DNA of 64,000 nt from Platerodrilus igneus (GCA_036346225.1 JARFIW010000108.1:248001-312000); one strand, 5' to 3'; positions 1-11,785 are shown, numbered from the stretch's first letter. The notes: generated from the letters alone by a model not told the origin. Translations and numbers: made by a program.

Positions 1-181
1 ACAGACCACGTTTTATCGAATGATGCAATCGCAATGTCTATGTCAATTTATATGCATATTTAAGGTAATGTTCAAATTACTTACATGATATGTATATCTC
101 TGAATCTCATTTCAGAGTCCAGCACGTGGGATGGTTTTTGTAGTTCGCCGGGTTGAACATCAAATTATTGTCCGTTGGTGA
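1..181 (+). other. Possible 3' exons of an unrecognised host gene
   Basis: Frame 2 is open from the window edge to base 64. It is followed by a possible intron (65-115, starts gtaatg, ends tttcag, 51 bp), then a second open stretch in the same phase from 116 to a TGA at 179-181. The intron length matches those of the methyltransferase at 19.6 kb. The encoded tail includes ARGMVFVVRRVEHQ. I do not recognise the protein. It could equally be chance or the remnant of a transposon. Confidence 0.2.
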
Positions 182-3100
182 ATTTCTTATTGCTTCTTGT
201 GGGGGATTCCCTATAGTAGGGGATAAAGAGTACTACTATAGTAAGCCTGCTTATCGTAAAAGGCGCAGCACGAGGCAGCAGCCTTGCTGGCTAAAAGATT
301 TTGGAGGAGGGTCGGTTGGTCTCGGGTGATCCTCAATAATTTACAAGCTTGTTGGGGGTTGACCGTGACGGATACGGCTTTTTGCTAAAATCTTTAAAAA
401 CTGCGTTGTGGAAAGATATGGGAGCCTACCACAATATTTCCCAGGTGTGCGTGGCCTAAAACACGGAATACATATGATGGAGAGCTTACAAGTAAAATTC
501 TTGTCCGGATATAAAATACTCCCTCATTCGGATCTCCGGGAGGGGTACTTGGGGCTCGTCATCGTAAGAATATAAGACAACAGTTCGATTTAGTGATAGG
601 GACTTGGAATGTAAGGTCATTAATTAGAGTAAATAAGTTAACGAATTTATTAGTCGAAATGAGAAAGGAAAAGCTGGACATTTTAGGTATTAGTGAGGTG
701 AGATGGCCAGATAATAATGACTTTTGGAGAGATAATTATAGAATAATTACAACTTCTTCAACTAATGGACAGGCAGGGGTAGGAATAGTGTTAGGTAAAA
801 GATTAGGGCATAAAGTTAAAGAGTACTTACAATTTAGTGATAGAATAATTATGGTTAGATTGAGTACAAAACCCACAGACACTGTTTTAGTACAGGTTTA
901 CATGCCAACAACTCAGTACGAAAATGAGGAAGTAGAAAAGGTATACGAGGATATAAATATTATAGTGAGAAAAGTAAAAGGAGATGAGAATTTAATAGTT
1001 ATGGGCGATTTTAATGCATCAGTGGGAGAAGGTAGTGAGGGAAAAATGGTAGGAAAATTTGGGTATGACAGACGAAATGATAGAGGAGAAAGATTAGTTG
1101 AGTTTTGCCAGGAACAGATTAGTAACTGTAAACACCCTATTCGAACAACATGTTAGGAGGAGATATACCTGGAAAGCGCCAGGTGATAGGGCTTGATACC
1201 AAATAGATTATATTTTAGTTAAACAAAGATTTAGAAACCAAGTTAAAAACTGTCGTAGTTATCCAGGGACTGACATAGATAGCGATCATAATTTAGTTAA
1301 AATGAAGTGTAAACTAAAATTCAAAAACTGAGAAAGGTTAAAAGAGAGGGATGGGATCTAGGTAAGCTTAATGATAGTAGGATAAAAGAGGAATTAAACA
1401 AGTATTAGATAATAAGAGCAAAGAAATAGCTATAGGAGGGAACATAGAAAATAGATGGAAAGAAATAAAACTGACTGTACATGATACAGCAACACAGACT
1501 ATAGGTAAGAAAAAAATAGAAGCGAGAAAACCCTGGGTAACAAAGGAGATATTAGATTTAATAGAGAATAGAAGAAAGCTTATACCTTTCAGAGAAGTGG
1601 ATAGTGAAAGTAAGCAAAAATATAATACAGTTAGAAATAAGATAGTACATGAGTGTAGAAAAGCTAGAAATAAATGAATGGAGGAGAATTGTAAAGGAAT
1701 ACAATATGATTTGAGAGTAGGTAAGACAGGCAGGGCTTACAGGGCAGTTAAAAAGTTTTTTGGGGAAGATAGGAAAAAATATAATGGTATTAGAGACGAG
1801 AATAATGAGCTTCTAATAAATAAAGTTGAGGTAGCAGATAGATGGAAAAGATATTTAGAAGATTTATATAAGGGAGACGATATGGATGAGTTAGAGAACG
1901 ACCAAGAAGAGGATGTAGAAATAGGGTTCTCAATATTAAGAGAGGAATTTGATAGAGCTGTTCGGAATCTTAAACTAAATAAAGCACCAGGGATAGACGA
2001 TATTCCATAGAATTAATAAAATATGCAAGTCAGAAAACTTTAGACAGATTATATGAACTAGTAAAAGTAATATATGACACAGGTGAGGTTCCAATAGATT
2101 TTGAAAAAAAATATTATTATCTCAATCCCAAAACAGTCATGAGCTGATAAGTGTGAGAATTTTAGAACGGTTAGTTTAACTTCTCATGCTTCCAAAATAC
2201 TAACAATAATAATTAAAAATAGAGTAGAAGCTTTGACTGAGAATTATTTAGGCGAAGACCAATATGGTTTTCGTAAAGACAGAGGGACTAGAGAACCGAT
2301 ACTAATGATTAGGGTAATTATCGTAAAAGGGAAAAGAAAAATAAAAAGACTCATTTCGCGTTTGTAGATTTAGAAAAAGCATTTGATAGGGTTAATTGGA
2401 TTGTTATGTTCAGAGTTTTGCAAAAAATAGGAATCTCTCATAGGGATAGAAAAATTATTTACAGTCTATATAAGAACCAAAGCGTGGTAATTAGATTTGA
2501 TGAAATAGAAAAGGAAGCTAAGATTAGAAATGGTGTTAGACAGGGTTGTATACTGTCTCCCTTGATTTTTAATGTTTATATTGAGGAAGCTTTAAACTTA
2601 GCTAGAGAGAGAAAAGAGATAGGTATTAGTGTACAGGGACAGAAAATAGACATGTTACGTTTTGCAGATGATATAGCCATAATAGCAGAGTCTAGAAAAG
2701 AGTTAGGAGAGTTTTTAAATATTTTAGATGAGATACTACGGAGTAACTATAGTATGAGAATTAACTCAGTAAAGACAAAGATAATGACAAGTGAGTTACA
2801 GCCTAGTTAGTTCTAAACCAAAATTAAAAATAGGTAATACCGAGTTAGATGAGGTAGATGAATTTTGCTATTTAGGTGGTATAATTACAAAGGATGGACG
2901 TAGCAGAAGGGATATAGTAGCTAGAATAGTTCAAGCTAGAAAAATGTTTTTAAAAAAAAAAACTTACTAATAGCTAATAGTATTAGTTTAGATAATAGAA
3001 AAAGTTTCCTAAAGTCGTACGTATGGAGCGTTCTACTATACGCTAGTGAGGCTTGGACAATTAAAGAAGTAGATAAGAAAAAGATAGAAGCTTTTGAAAC

Positions 3101-3450
3101 TTGGTGTTATAGGAGAATGTTAAAGATTAGTTGGACAGATAGAGTAACAAACGAGGAAGTTTATAGAAGGATAGGTGAGGATCCCTGTATGTGGAAACAA
3201 TTGAAGGTCAGGAGAGATAGAATGATAGGGCACCAGTTAAGACATGAGGGACTATTTAGTAAAATCTTAGATTATAGACTACCAAATAAAAATAGAGTAG
3301 GAAGGCCCAGTAGACAAAGCTATATTAGTCAAATTATTAGAGATTTAGGTTGTGAAGGGTATGTAGACCTTTTTAGATTAGCACAGAATAGAAAAGAAGT
3401 TAGAGCTGCATCAAACCGACCTTAAGTAAGGTCGAAAACAAAATGATGAT
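182..3450 (+). mobile_element. LINE retrotransposon copy A (near full length, decayed)
   Basis: Non-LTR retrotransposon with a relatively GC-rich 5' leader (about 182-592), an AP-type endonuclease, a reverse transcriptase and a short non-poly(A) 3' end reading gtcgaaaacaaaa followed by tgatgatgag. Copy B at 5131-7667 matches it closely from base about 899 to the 3' end. The exact 5' boundary is not visible and no target duplication was found. The protein resembles insect proteins usually annotated as endonuclease-reverse transcriptase or craniofacial development protein 2-like. I do not assign a clade. Confidence 0.85.
593..3425 (+). pseudogene. Broken endonuclease-reverse transcriptase ORF of LINE copy A
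   Basis: Encodes the enzyme that nicks the target DNA and copies the LINE RNA in place. The endonuclease part starts MIGTWNVRSL and shows ILGISEVRW and GDFNASVG. The RT part shows KAPGIDDIP, QYGFRKDRGTREP, FVDLEKAFDRVNW, RQGCILSPLIFN and the catalytic RFADDIA. A C-terminal domain at 3117-3425 follows. Compared with copy B the frame is broken at many points: a 2-bp loss near 1115, in-frame stops near 1192 (TGA) and 1677 (TGA), a deletion near 2008 that makes a TAG, rearranged bases near 2320-2340, and an insertion near 2805. The protein cannot be made from this copy. Confidence 0.85.
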
Positions 3451-3479
3451 GAGAATCACTACCAAAAATGGAGTCTCAT

Positions 3480-4138
3480 TATTGCCACAAAGAAATTATC
3501 AAATCAATATCTTTTACCGGAACGGGCATTGAAAAAAGCTTTATACGATCACTATGTTTCTGTTTGGAGTTCTACAAATAATGTTCCGGCGGTTTCAGTT
3601 GCAAAATTTTATAATATTTTAGACGAAGAAAATATAGGTCTTTTTCGCCCAAAAAAAAAGACGAGTGTGCACTTTGCATGTCACATAAACTAGGGTTTAT
3701 AAATGACAATAACCATGACCTCCATATAGCAAGAAAAGAAGATAGTCGTTCTGAAAAAAGCAATGATTAAAATAGTGAACATGATACTGTTTTAGCAGTT
3801 GATGTACAGGCATTACTGTCTGCACCAAAATCTAACATTTCACCACTGTATTATAAATCAAAATTAACGTTCACAATTTTTGTGCTTTTAACCTCAAAAC
3901 TAAAGATGGTCACTGCTACCTTTGGAATGAAGCTGAAGGTGGTATTTCCGCAGAAGAATTTTTGTCTGTTGTGAAACTAATTGTAGAAAAAATTCTTCCT
4001 CAGATTGACAACGACAACCTAAATACCAAAATCATTATTTATGGTGATGTATGTGCCGCACAAAATGGAAATGTTACTATTTCAAATGCATTGCGGAATG
4101 TGGCGATTGTGAATAATATAACTATTGAAACAGTTTAA
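3480..4138 (+). pseudogene. Decayed transposase-like gene of an arthropod family
   Basis: With two or three frame changes a coherent protein can be read: QYLLPERALK, a CALCMSHKL cysteine pair, then AVDVQALLSAPKSNISPLYY, LKTKDGHCYLWNEAEGG and IIIYGDVCAAQNGNVT. The pattern (YYKxKL, then xCYLWxExxGG, then a D-x-C-x-xQN block) recalls, from memory, a repetitive family of uncharacterised arthropod proteins that look transposase-derived. An in-frame TAA lies at about 3767 and a 1-bp shift near 3868. LINE copy A abuts its 5' side and may have truncated it. The function is inferred from resemblance only. Confidence 0.5.
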
Positions 4139-4333
4139 TTGTCTACAGCCCTTAGTAAATCAATATTGCACGGAATCAATTAATTTTAGTTTACATTTTG
4201 TCCTACAAATAAATTATTTCGCATTATAAAATTTTATTCAACACCGTAATCTTGTATAAAATTTATAAGATAAATTTCGCTACATTCGACAGATAAAAAA
4301 TAGAAATTATTGTAACAAAGTAAATAAAGTCAT

Positions 4334-4510
4334 AGGTTCAATGCGCATCTACCGGTTTGTAACATGCCACAGGTTGTTGTTCGATTGAGCACTGCCGGCT
4401 GCATGGAAAATCCACCACTTGTAGTCCAAATACCAGTCCGTAAGCATGTATTTGTTAAGCGCGTTGGCGGCAAGTCTGCGTCTAGCAATCCTCCTGATTC
4501 GCCGGTATAA
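4334..4510 (+). other. Exon-like open stretch, product not recognised
   Basis: After a possible splice acceptor (aaagtcatag) a plus-strand frame is open to a TAA near 4510. It reads through CNMPQVVVRL and VVQIPVRKHVFVKRVGG. Local composition is more balanced than the flanks, as expected for coding DNA. The minus strand is also open here, so strand assignment is uncertain. It could be a host exon or part of an old transposon. Confidence 0.25.
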
Positions 4511-4645
4511 TTAACAGAAGCCACTTAACCAATGGTTCGTATAATTTCTATACGTAAAATTTAATAAAATATTAATTATTTGTAGCGCAACTAAGTAACT
4601 ATGTAACCACGTTTAAGTATAAGTTTCACTAAAACAAAAATTAAT

Positions 4646-4922
4646 TCAACCATAAGCAGTTTCTATTATCCTTACATATGATGGCACTGTGAAAGGCAGC
4701 AATACGTTTTTCTTAACCAAGATGTATTTAACTACCGACGCTGACCCTTGAACCCAAGAAATTAAAGCTACGGCACGTTCCAAAGTCATAAACAATGATG
4801 CAGGCGAGAGGCCCTGTATAGGATTTCTTCCATGTGTTCGATCTATTACGTCATGGAAAAGCCAGGTGACCACGCCAGTAATGTATGGTGAGTCGTATAA
4901 AAACATTTCATAGAATCTCGTA
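4646..4922 (-). other. Exon-like minus-strand ORF, product not recognised
   Basis: On the minus strand a frame runs from a possible acceptor (cccaacag) near 4922 through RFYEMFLYDSPYITGVV, GLSPASLFMTLERAVAL and PSYVRIIETAYG to a stop. It has balanced residue use, hydrophobic stretches and no low complexity, which is unlike the shadow ORFs nearby. I do not recognise the family. It may be a terminal host exon or a fragment of a mobile element. A start codon is not needed if it is an internal exon. Confidence 0.3.
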
Positions 4923-5119
4923 CTGTTGGGATATTACATGCATTTTGTTTAAATTTTACCGATCTAAAAATTTATTGAAGATTAATTAGTAGAAGATCTT
5001 ATGTTATGCTAATTGAAAAGTTGGTTTAAGAGCCAAGTATAATTGAAATTGATCTTTAGAATTTTCATATTAAGTAACGAAGTTTCGCCGACAATGAAAT
5101 TTTAATTACTACAATACAT

Positions 5120-5130
5120 AATGACCTTGT
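5120..5130. repeat. Target-site duplication, left, of LINE copy B
   Basis: AATGACCTTGT lies directly before the 5' truncation point of copy B and is repeated exactly at 7668-7678. Confidence 0.9.
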
Positions 5131-5134
5131 TTAC

Positions 5135-5608
5135 ATGCCAACAACTCAGTACGAGGATGAGGAAGTAGAAAAGGTATACGAGGATATAAATAGTATAGTG
5201 AGAAAAGTAAAAGGAGATGAGAATTTAATAGTTATGGGCGATTTTAATGCGTCAGTGGGAGAAGGTAGTGAGGGAAAAATGGTAGGAAAATTTGGGTATG
5301 GCAGACGAAATGATAGAGGAGAAAGATTAGTTGAGTTTTGCCAGGAACATAGATTAGTAACTGTAAACACCCTATTCGAACAACATGTTAGGAGAAGATA
5401 TACCTGGAAAGCGCCAGGTGATAGGGCTAGATACCAAATAGATTATATTTTAGTTAAACAAAGATTTAGAAACCAAGTTAAAAACTGTCGTAGTTATCCA
5501 GGGGCTGACATAGATAGCGATCATAACTTAGTTAAAATGAAGTGTAAACTAAAATTCAAAAAATTGAGAAAGGTTGAAAGAGAGGGATGGGATCTAGGTA
5601 AGCTTTGA
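5135..5608 (+). pseudogene. Endonuclease C-terminal half, LINE copy B
   Basis: This is the AP-endonuclease fold from about the fourth conserved block onward. It contains MGDFNASVGEGSEG, RYTWKAPGDRARYQIDYI and the catalytic SDHNLVKMK. The N-terminal catalytic residues are lost with the 5' truncation, so no active nuclease can be made. The frame ends at 5608 (AAGCTTTGATAG), where copy A continues with LNDS, so a small indel separates it from the downstream RT. Confidence 0.85.
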
Positions 5609-7645
5609 TAGTCGGGTAAAAGAGGAATATAAACAAGTATTAGATAATAAGAGCAAAGAGATAGCTGTAGGAGGGAACGTAGAAAATAGATGGAAAGAAA
5701 TAAAACTGACTGTACATGATACAGCAACACAGACTATAGGTAAGAAAAAAATAGAAGCGAGAAAACCGTGGGTAACAAAGGAGATATTAGATTTAATAGA
5801 GAATAGAAGAAAGCTTAAACCTTTCAGAGAAGTGGATAGTGAAAGTAAGCAAAAATATAATACAGTTAGAAATAGGATAGTACATGAGTGTAGAAAAGCT
5901 AGAAATAAATGGATGGAGGAGAATTGTAAGGAATACAAGATGATTTGAGAGTAGGTAAGACAGACAGGGCAGTTAAAAAGTTTTTTGGGGAAGATAGGAA
6001 AAAATATAATGGTATTAGAGACGAGAATAATGAGCTTCTAATAAATAAAGTTGAGGTAGCAGATAGATGGAAAAGATATTTAGAAGATTTATATAAGGGA
6101 GACGAAATGGATGAGTTAGAAAATGATCAAGAAGAGGATGTAGAAATAGGGTTCTCAATATTAAGAGAGGAATTTGATAGAGCTGTTCGGAATCTTAAAA
6201 TAAATAAAGCGCCAGGGATAGACGATATTCCCGCAGAATTAATAAAATATGTAAGCCAGAAAACTTTAGATATATTATATGAACTAGTAAAAGCAATATA
6301 TGACACAGGTGAGGTTCCAATAGATTTCGAAAAAAATATTATTATTCCAATTCCAAAAAAGTCAGGAGCTGATAGGTGTGAGAATTTTAGAACGGTTAGT
6401 TTAACTTCTCATGCTTCCAAAATACTAACAATAATAATTAAAAATAGAGTAGAAGCTTTGACTGAGAATTATTTAGGCGAAGACCAATATGGTTTTCGTA
6501 AAGACAGAGGGACTAGAGAACCGATACTAATGATTAGGGTAATTATCGAAAAAAGGTTACAAAAGAATAAAAAGACTCATTTCGCGTTTGTAGATTTAGA
6601 AAAAGCATTTGATAGGGTTAATTGAATTGTTATGTTCAGGGTTTTGCAAAGAATAGGAATCTCTCATAGGGATAGAAAAATTATTTACAGTCTATATAAA
6701 AACCAAAGCGTAGTAATTAGATTTGATGAAATAGAAAAGGAAGCTAAGATTAGAAATGGTGTTAGACAGGGTTGTATACTGTCTCCCTTGATTTTTAATG
6801 TTTATATTGAGGAAGCTTTAAACTTAGCTAGAGAGAGAAAGGAGATAGGTATTAGTGTACAGGGACAGAAAATAGACATGTTACGTTTTGCAGATGATAT
6901 AGCCTTTATAGCAGAATCTAGAAAAGAGTTAGGAGAGTTTTTAAATATTTTTTACATGAGATACTACGGAGTAACTATAGTATGAGAATTAACTCAGTAA
7001 AGACAAAGATAATGACATGTGAGTTACAGCCTAGTTCTAAACCAAAATTAAAAATAGGTAATACCGAGTTAGAGGAGGTGGATGAATTTTGCTATTTAGG
7101 TAGTATAATTACAAAAGATGGACGTAGCAGAAGGGATATAGTAGCTAGAATAGCTCAAGCTAGAAAAATGTTTTTAAAAAGAAAAACTTACTAATAGCTA
7201 ATAGTATTAGTTTAGATAATAGAAAAGTTTCTTAAAGTCGCACGTATGGAGCGTTCTACTATACGGTAGTGAGACTTGGACAATTAAAGAAATAGATAAG
7301 AAAAAGTTAGAAGCTTTTGAAACTTGGTGTTATAGGAGAATGTTAAAGATTAGTTGGACAGATAGAGTAACAAACGAGGAAGTTTATAGAAGGATAGGTG
7401 AGGAACCCTGTATATGGAAACAATTGAAGGTCAGGAGAGATAGAATGATAGGGCACCAGTTAAGACATGAGGGACTATTTAGTAAAGTCTTAGATTATAG
7501 ACTACCAAATAAAAATAGAGTAGGAAGACCTAGACCAAACTATATTAGTCAAATTATTAGAGATGTAGGTTGTGAAGGGTATGTAGACCTTTTTAGACTA
7601 GCTCAGAATAGAAAAGAATTTAGAGCTGCGTCAAATCGACTTTAA
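5609..7645 (+). pseudogene. Reverse transcriptase of LINE copy B (few breaks)
   Basis: Open segments at 5945-6625, 6632-6985, 6982-7194 and 7340-7645 join into one RT. It reads NKAPGIDDIPAELIKYVSQK, FRTVSLTSHASKIL, FVDLEKAFDRVN, GVRQGCILSPLIFN, the catalytic LRFADDIA, and EVDEFCYLGSIITKDG with the C-terminal domain. Breaks relative to copy A are a 1-bp loss at the TGA near 6623, an insertion in the T run near 6950 and single-base changes near 7195-7230. The catalytic aspartates are kept. Retrotransposition by this copy itself is not possible. Confidence 0.85.
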
Positions 7646-7667
7646 GTAAGTTCGAAAACAAAACACA

Positions 7668-7678
7668 AATGACCTTGT
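7668..7678. repeat. Target-site duplication, right, of LINE copy B
   Basis: Exact copy of the 11-bp sequence at 5120-5130, immediately after the LINE 3' end. Confidence 0.9.
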
Positions 7679-8136
7679 GGTCATAAATGTAAATCGCAGG
7701 GCCTCAGATCTGACCACCTTTCGATAACTTAAAATGCTTTTGTTATGAAATAAAAATTAAATTTAATATTTGACAGGACAGTTAAAGAGGATTAACCTTC
7801 ATTTGATTTTGTATATATAACTCTTTTCAGAAAATAGATGCTTTGAGTTGATTTAATAATTATTTATTCAGGTTTATGAACATATAAATTGACATAAAAA
7901 GAGGAGTTTTAAACTATGTAGTTATGGTCGTACAGACCGCTTCAGAGATAATAAAACTTGATTAGAGGTATCTATTAAATGATTATAAGAACTGTTTGCT
8001 TAACTACCACCTGCCGTGTTAAAAGTAATAGTATGTGTTGATAATTCATTAATTTGAAAACCACGAAAAAGCAACTCCATTTGTAAATTCCTAAAGATAC
8101 GTTTTACACCATAAAGTTTCTACTTTCGCGCTATAG
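7679..8136. other. Non-coding spacer, nothing recognised
   Basis: AT-rich sequence continuing the target of LINE copy B. I see no ORF, repeat or RNA gene here. Confidence 0.5.
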
Positions 8137-8951
8137 TGTTGTCTTGTAAGCAAAAATTATTACACTTTAATTTGTGATACATTTATATGGTGATAGTTCT
8201 TTAAAGTCGGTAATACAGTCAAAAGTCGATAATACAGTTACCAAAGTTCATAAGATACATCGCGCAAGCGCAATGAATAAAGCGAGTGACGCCTCTAGCG
8301 GAGGGCAGCGCGAACCCCTTTTACAGGTTTCGCGTGGCCAACTACCATGACGTCATCATTACCCCAAATTATATTGCGCCATAATCGGAAATATAAAAAA
8401 TTAAACAAAAGTTCATATTCGTGAACAAATTAAACACGGTATTACTTACCCCGGAAATTCCGAACGTTCTGCGGGTTGAACCAAAGTTGGCCTCTATCAG
8501 GGTTCCTCAGGGCTCCATCTCGGAGTAATCAAAGATGGTGACTCATCATCTCGGGTCGTGGAGTCCGTTCAGCCGAAGGTTGCAAATTACCTACCTATGC
8601 AGGGAATAGACAGGAAAAAACAGGTAAAGGGCGACAACAAAGATAATTAGCAAAGGAAATCTACATAGGTAAAGCTACGATACGATACCTCAAAGCGACC
8701 ACTTCACTCCGAGAATCAAGGCAAAAGGCCACGTTTCAGAGCGTCACCAAAACCTCTCACCACTTTGTCCCCACTCCTTGTCTTTTTCCCATTGGCGCGA
8801 ACTGCGCAAATGCACTCTAACGTAACGGAAGTATACGCCTAGTCTATTTAAAATTCCCGCGCACCGCGTCTTTTGAAATTATGGCGCGAAACTTCCGTAC
8901 ATCAAAACTTAACCTAAATACAATGTTTAAATGCCGATTTGGCACGTAACA
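8137..8951 (-). mobile_element. Solo LTR of the element-1 family
   Basis: About 815 bp, clearly related to the LTRs at 37964-38784 and 49728-50547. Shared blocks include catttatatggtgatag, accaaagttcataagataca, gcgagtgacgcctctagcgg and the end ggcacgtaaca. It starts TGTTGTC, ends GTAACA and is not followed by the internal sequence of element 1, so it is solitary. No 4-bp target duplication is visible (atag before, aaat after). Orientation is taken from the full elements. Confidence 0.75.
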
Positions 8952-9320
8952 AAATTAAGAAAGTAGTGGCGCCAAAAATGTCCGTAGAATAAGGACCCCC
9001 CTGATAGTTTTTTCAAATAACCGAGGGAGATAGAGTCCCAAGCTAGTCTGGAAGATCCCAAAGGTCATATAACTACGGAAATTAACAACTTTGCCCAGCT
9101 TTGAGGATACATCGGGAGTTGATCGTAAAGTATTAACCACCCAATATGCATCTTTGTTTGAATAATAAGCCAACTCCATTTATCACAAATATTAAGAAAA
9201 CATGGAGATTTAGATGAACAACTGTTTTTAATTAATTAAGGGACCCTACGAAAATTCATTAGAAATAGAATGTGGCTAATCCATACAAAAACAAACCGCT
9301 TAGACAGTTTAAAGACCAAA
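8952..9320. other. Spacer between solo LTR and element 6
   Basis: No confident gene. A tggcgcc string at about 8967-8974 resembles the start of a tRNA-Lys primer site, but the match stops there. The region may hold decayed leader sequence of element 6. Confidence 0.35.
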
Positions 9321-10160
9321 AATGATGGAACAAGACATCATACAACTTCTGGCAAGACATATTGAAAGCGAAGTGAACAGTTTAGTGGCTGTACAAAATA
9401 TTAAAACGCTGAAGGAATTCTTAGAAATCGTACGCAATTATGATATTGCAAGGAACCTTTGAAGATAATGACAAGCGAACGAGAAGTACGGAAGAAAATA
9501 TGGGCAGAAATAGCTATAGGTGCGATTATAGAGAAAAACCGGGAGACAGATTTGCATCAGAATGGAAAGAAAAGAGAAATCGGTACGAAAAGGGAAACTT
9601 CAGAACACAAAATTATCACAAGTACAACGATTGATATCACAAGAACGAAAACCAAATAATAAATAACGGATATGGGAATAGACATTTCGATCAGGATCGT
9701 GGAAGATATGAACCAACACGAAATGGATCATATGATTGTGTACAGGAGAGAAAACAGTGAGTTCAATCAGAGAGAAACAGAAAATGACATAGAGGAAATT
9801 AGGAATGTACGGGTACAGCAGTTGACTGTCACAGAACCGAGGAACGAAGATATGGAGCATATCAAAGTAGTCCAGGTGCACTGTGATGTCTCAGGAGGAA
9901 AAAAAACTCAAATTTTGTAGATATAGTTAAGATAGTTTTAGAACCCGTCATACATAATGTTACAAATGTTGTGTTAGATGAAAATTATTTTATAAACAAA
10001 AAGAAGTTACCATTTATTCATATTAGATTAGGAAACAGTGTTTATTTAGCGTTGGTAGATAGCAAGTCAGAGTTATGATTAGTAAGGGAGAAATACATCA
10101 TTAAGCATGCAGATGTATTAAAGAAACGTGTATGTGAAATAAAAAAGGTAATATATGGTC
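9321..10160 (+). pseudogene. Gag C-terminal half and protease of element 6
   Basis: Several frames together give MEQDIIQLLARHIESEVNSL and VAVQNIKTLKEFLEIVRNYD, similar to the capsid end of element 5 gag. A basic Arg/Asn/Lys-rich region follows (about 9470-9780), then a retropepsin-like strand IHIRLGNSVYLALVDSKSEL near 10018-10078. The catalytic Asp-Thr-Gly is replaced by Asp-Ser-Lys, and TGA interrupts just after it. Several frameshifts lie in the gag part, so no product is expected. Confidence 0.65.
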
Positions 10161-10164
10161 TGCA

Positions 10165-11260
10165 GTGAAAAGGAAATTGTCAGAAATAGATAAGATGTTA
10201 TGTGTAGATGTTTATATAGGAAAGTCAAGATTAGGAGTGACAGAATTTTTGGTAGCAAAGGGATTATATATGGAGTTTATAATACGTATTGATATAATGA
10301 AAAGGTATGAAATTTTGATTAATAGGAAAGAAAAATGTGTGGAAATAAATGGATATAAGAAAAATTGGGTGGTTTCGAATATGCATTAGGAAAGGAATGA
10401 CAATATGGTAGATGTAGGATCAGGAATGGAAATAAATGATGGAGGAAAAGGAAATGGCACAATAATACTATGTAGTTTGTTTGAAAAGAATTTTATGAGG
10501 GAACACATAGGTACTAACAGTGTAGAATTAATGCATAAATTGGGAAATTTGTTTGATGAGCATGCAAAACTATTCAATGATGAAGCAAGATTTGCTTCAA
10601 AGTACACTCACAAGTTAGAATTGAATGATGAACGAGCTATTACACAAAAGTTTATCCCATACCGTATTATATGAGAAATGGTGAAATTAGAAATAAAAAA
10701 GATGCTCAGGGATGGGATTATCGAACCAGCTCGGACAGAATACATAAATCCGATGGTAGTAGTACAAAAGGCGGATAAGACAGAAATTAGAATACGTTCA
10801 CATGCCAGAAAATTGAATATGATTACAAAACCGCAGTATGAACAACCACAGAGTATTGATAATTTATTATATAAGATTAGTGATAGGTTAATTTTCAGGA
10901 AATTATATTTAAGGAATTTGTTTTGGTTGATTTCTATGCATGGAGTAAACAGAAAATTTACAGGGTTTAGCATAGAGGGAGAAATATATCAATTTGAGGT
11001 AGTGCCATTCGGGTTGTTTTCATCTTCAGCCGCATTAGTCAGAGCAATGCAGAAGATACTAAACGATCTGAAGGAGTTTTGTATGCACTATGTTGATGAT
11101 GTGCTAGTCTTTTCACGGACTGAGGAGGAGCATTTGAAATGGGTAATCGAAAGACTAGACGAGAGAGGTTTAAAACTAAATGTAAAAAAATGTAATTTTT
11201 TTAACAAGTAGAATATTTGGGATATGTGATTAGTGACGAGGGTGTGAAAATAAGTATGAA
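10165..11260 (+). pseudogene. Protease end and reverse transcriptase of element 6
   Basis: The protease flap/C-terminal part (10165-10389) is followed by an RT fragment at 10405-11211. Motifs include KKMLRDGIIEPARTEYINPM, FTGFSIEGEIYQFEVVPFGL and a complete catalytic HYVDDVLVFS. A stop at 11211 separates VEYLGYVISDEG. The finger motif that normally reads RLCLDAR has decayed to RIRSHARKLN. A TGA at about 10672 breaks the frame upstream. The thumb, RNase H and integrase do not follow. Confidence 0.75.
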
Positions 11261-11765
11261 AAAGTGGGTGCGTATGGATGTGCAACCTGTATTTTGAGAA
11301 AGGGATACATTCAGAAAGTGAGGAAGAAATATCGAAGGGATCAGATTTTGTTGTTCGTTTTTGGAAGGTTAACTAGAAAATTAACTGCACAATAATTTGC
11401 AGGTTTGGTAAAGCAGCATCAACAACGCAAGTCACAGATCGGAGACTGGACAGTTCGCGCCAGCATTCAAGGACTCTCCTGGGAAAGGTGATAAAGTACA
11501 AACGGTAATTTTTATTTTGATTAATTTTGGTGAGACTGGAGCTTGATGTTACCGGATTGAACCAACTGATAGTAGATTTAATTTTGAGATAAAAATGTAG
11601 ACAATCAAACTTATTTCTTCAAAAGGTGAACCACTTGTGAGTCGTAGTGCTGAGAATAAGACAGCCAGAGCATTATTAAAATAGAAAAATAAAGGGGCGT
11701 AATTTTAATAAAAATGCAACTACACTTGTGTGCTTGTACAATATATTTTGGATTAAAAGGGGAGG
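11261..11765 (+). other. 3' untranslated part of element 6
   Basis: No coding match. It ends in a purine run (ttaaaaggggaggtgtag) that fits the polypurine tract preceding a 3' LTR on the plus strand. Confidence 0.45.
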
Positions 11766-11779
11766 TGTAGTTTAAATAT

Positions 11780-11785
11780 ATATAT

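Larger units (their letters stand above)
5131..7667 (+). mobile_element. LINE retrotransposon copy B (5'-truncated)
   Basis: Second copy of the LINE family of copy A. It begins abruptly inside the endonuclease (matching copy A from base about 899) and ends in gtt/ggtcgaaaacaaaa-type sequence plus caca. It is flanked by an exact 11-bp duplication, the signature of target-primed reverse transcription with incomplete first-strand synthesis. It is closer to intact than copy A and has fewer disruptions. Confidence 0.93.

Noticed and set aside
5146..5938. Long minus-strand ORFs opposite LINE copy B
   Set aside because: They are antisense to a recognisable endonuclease/RT and are rich in Ser/Leu/Phe, as expected for the mirror of purine-rich coding sequence.
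8133..8955. Target duplication for the solo LTR
   Set aside because: Flanks atag and aaat do not match, so no duplication can be claimed.
8955..9179. Minus-strand 74-codon ORF after the solo LTR
   Set aside because: No recognisable motif, AT-rich context, and no support from a second copy.
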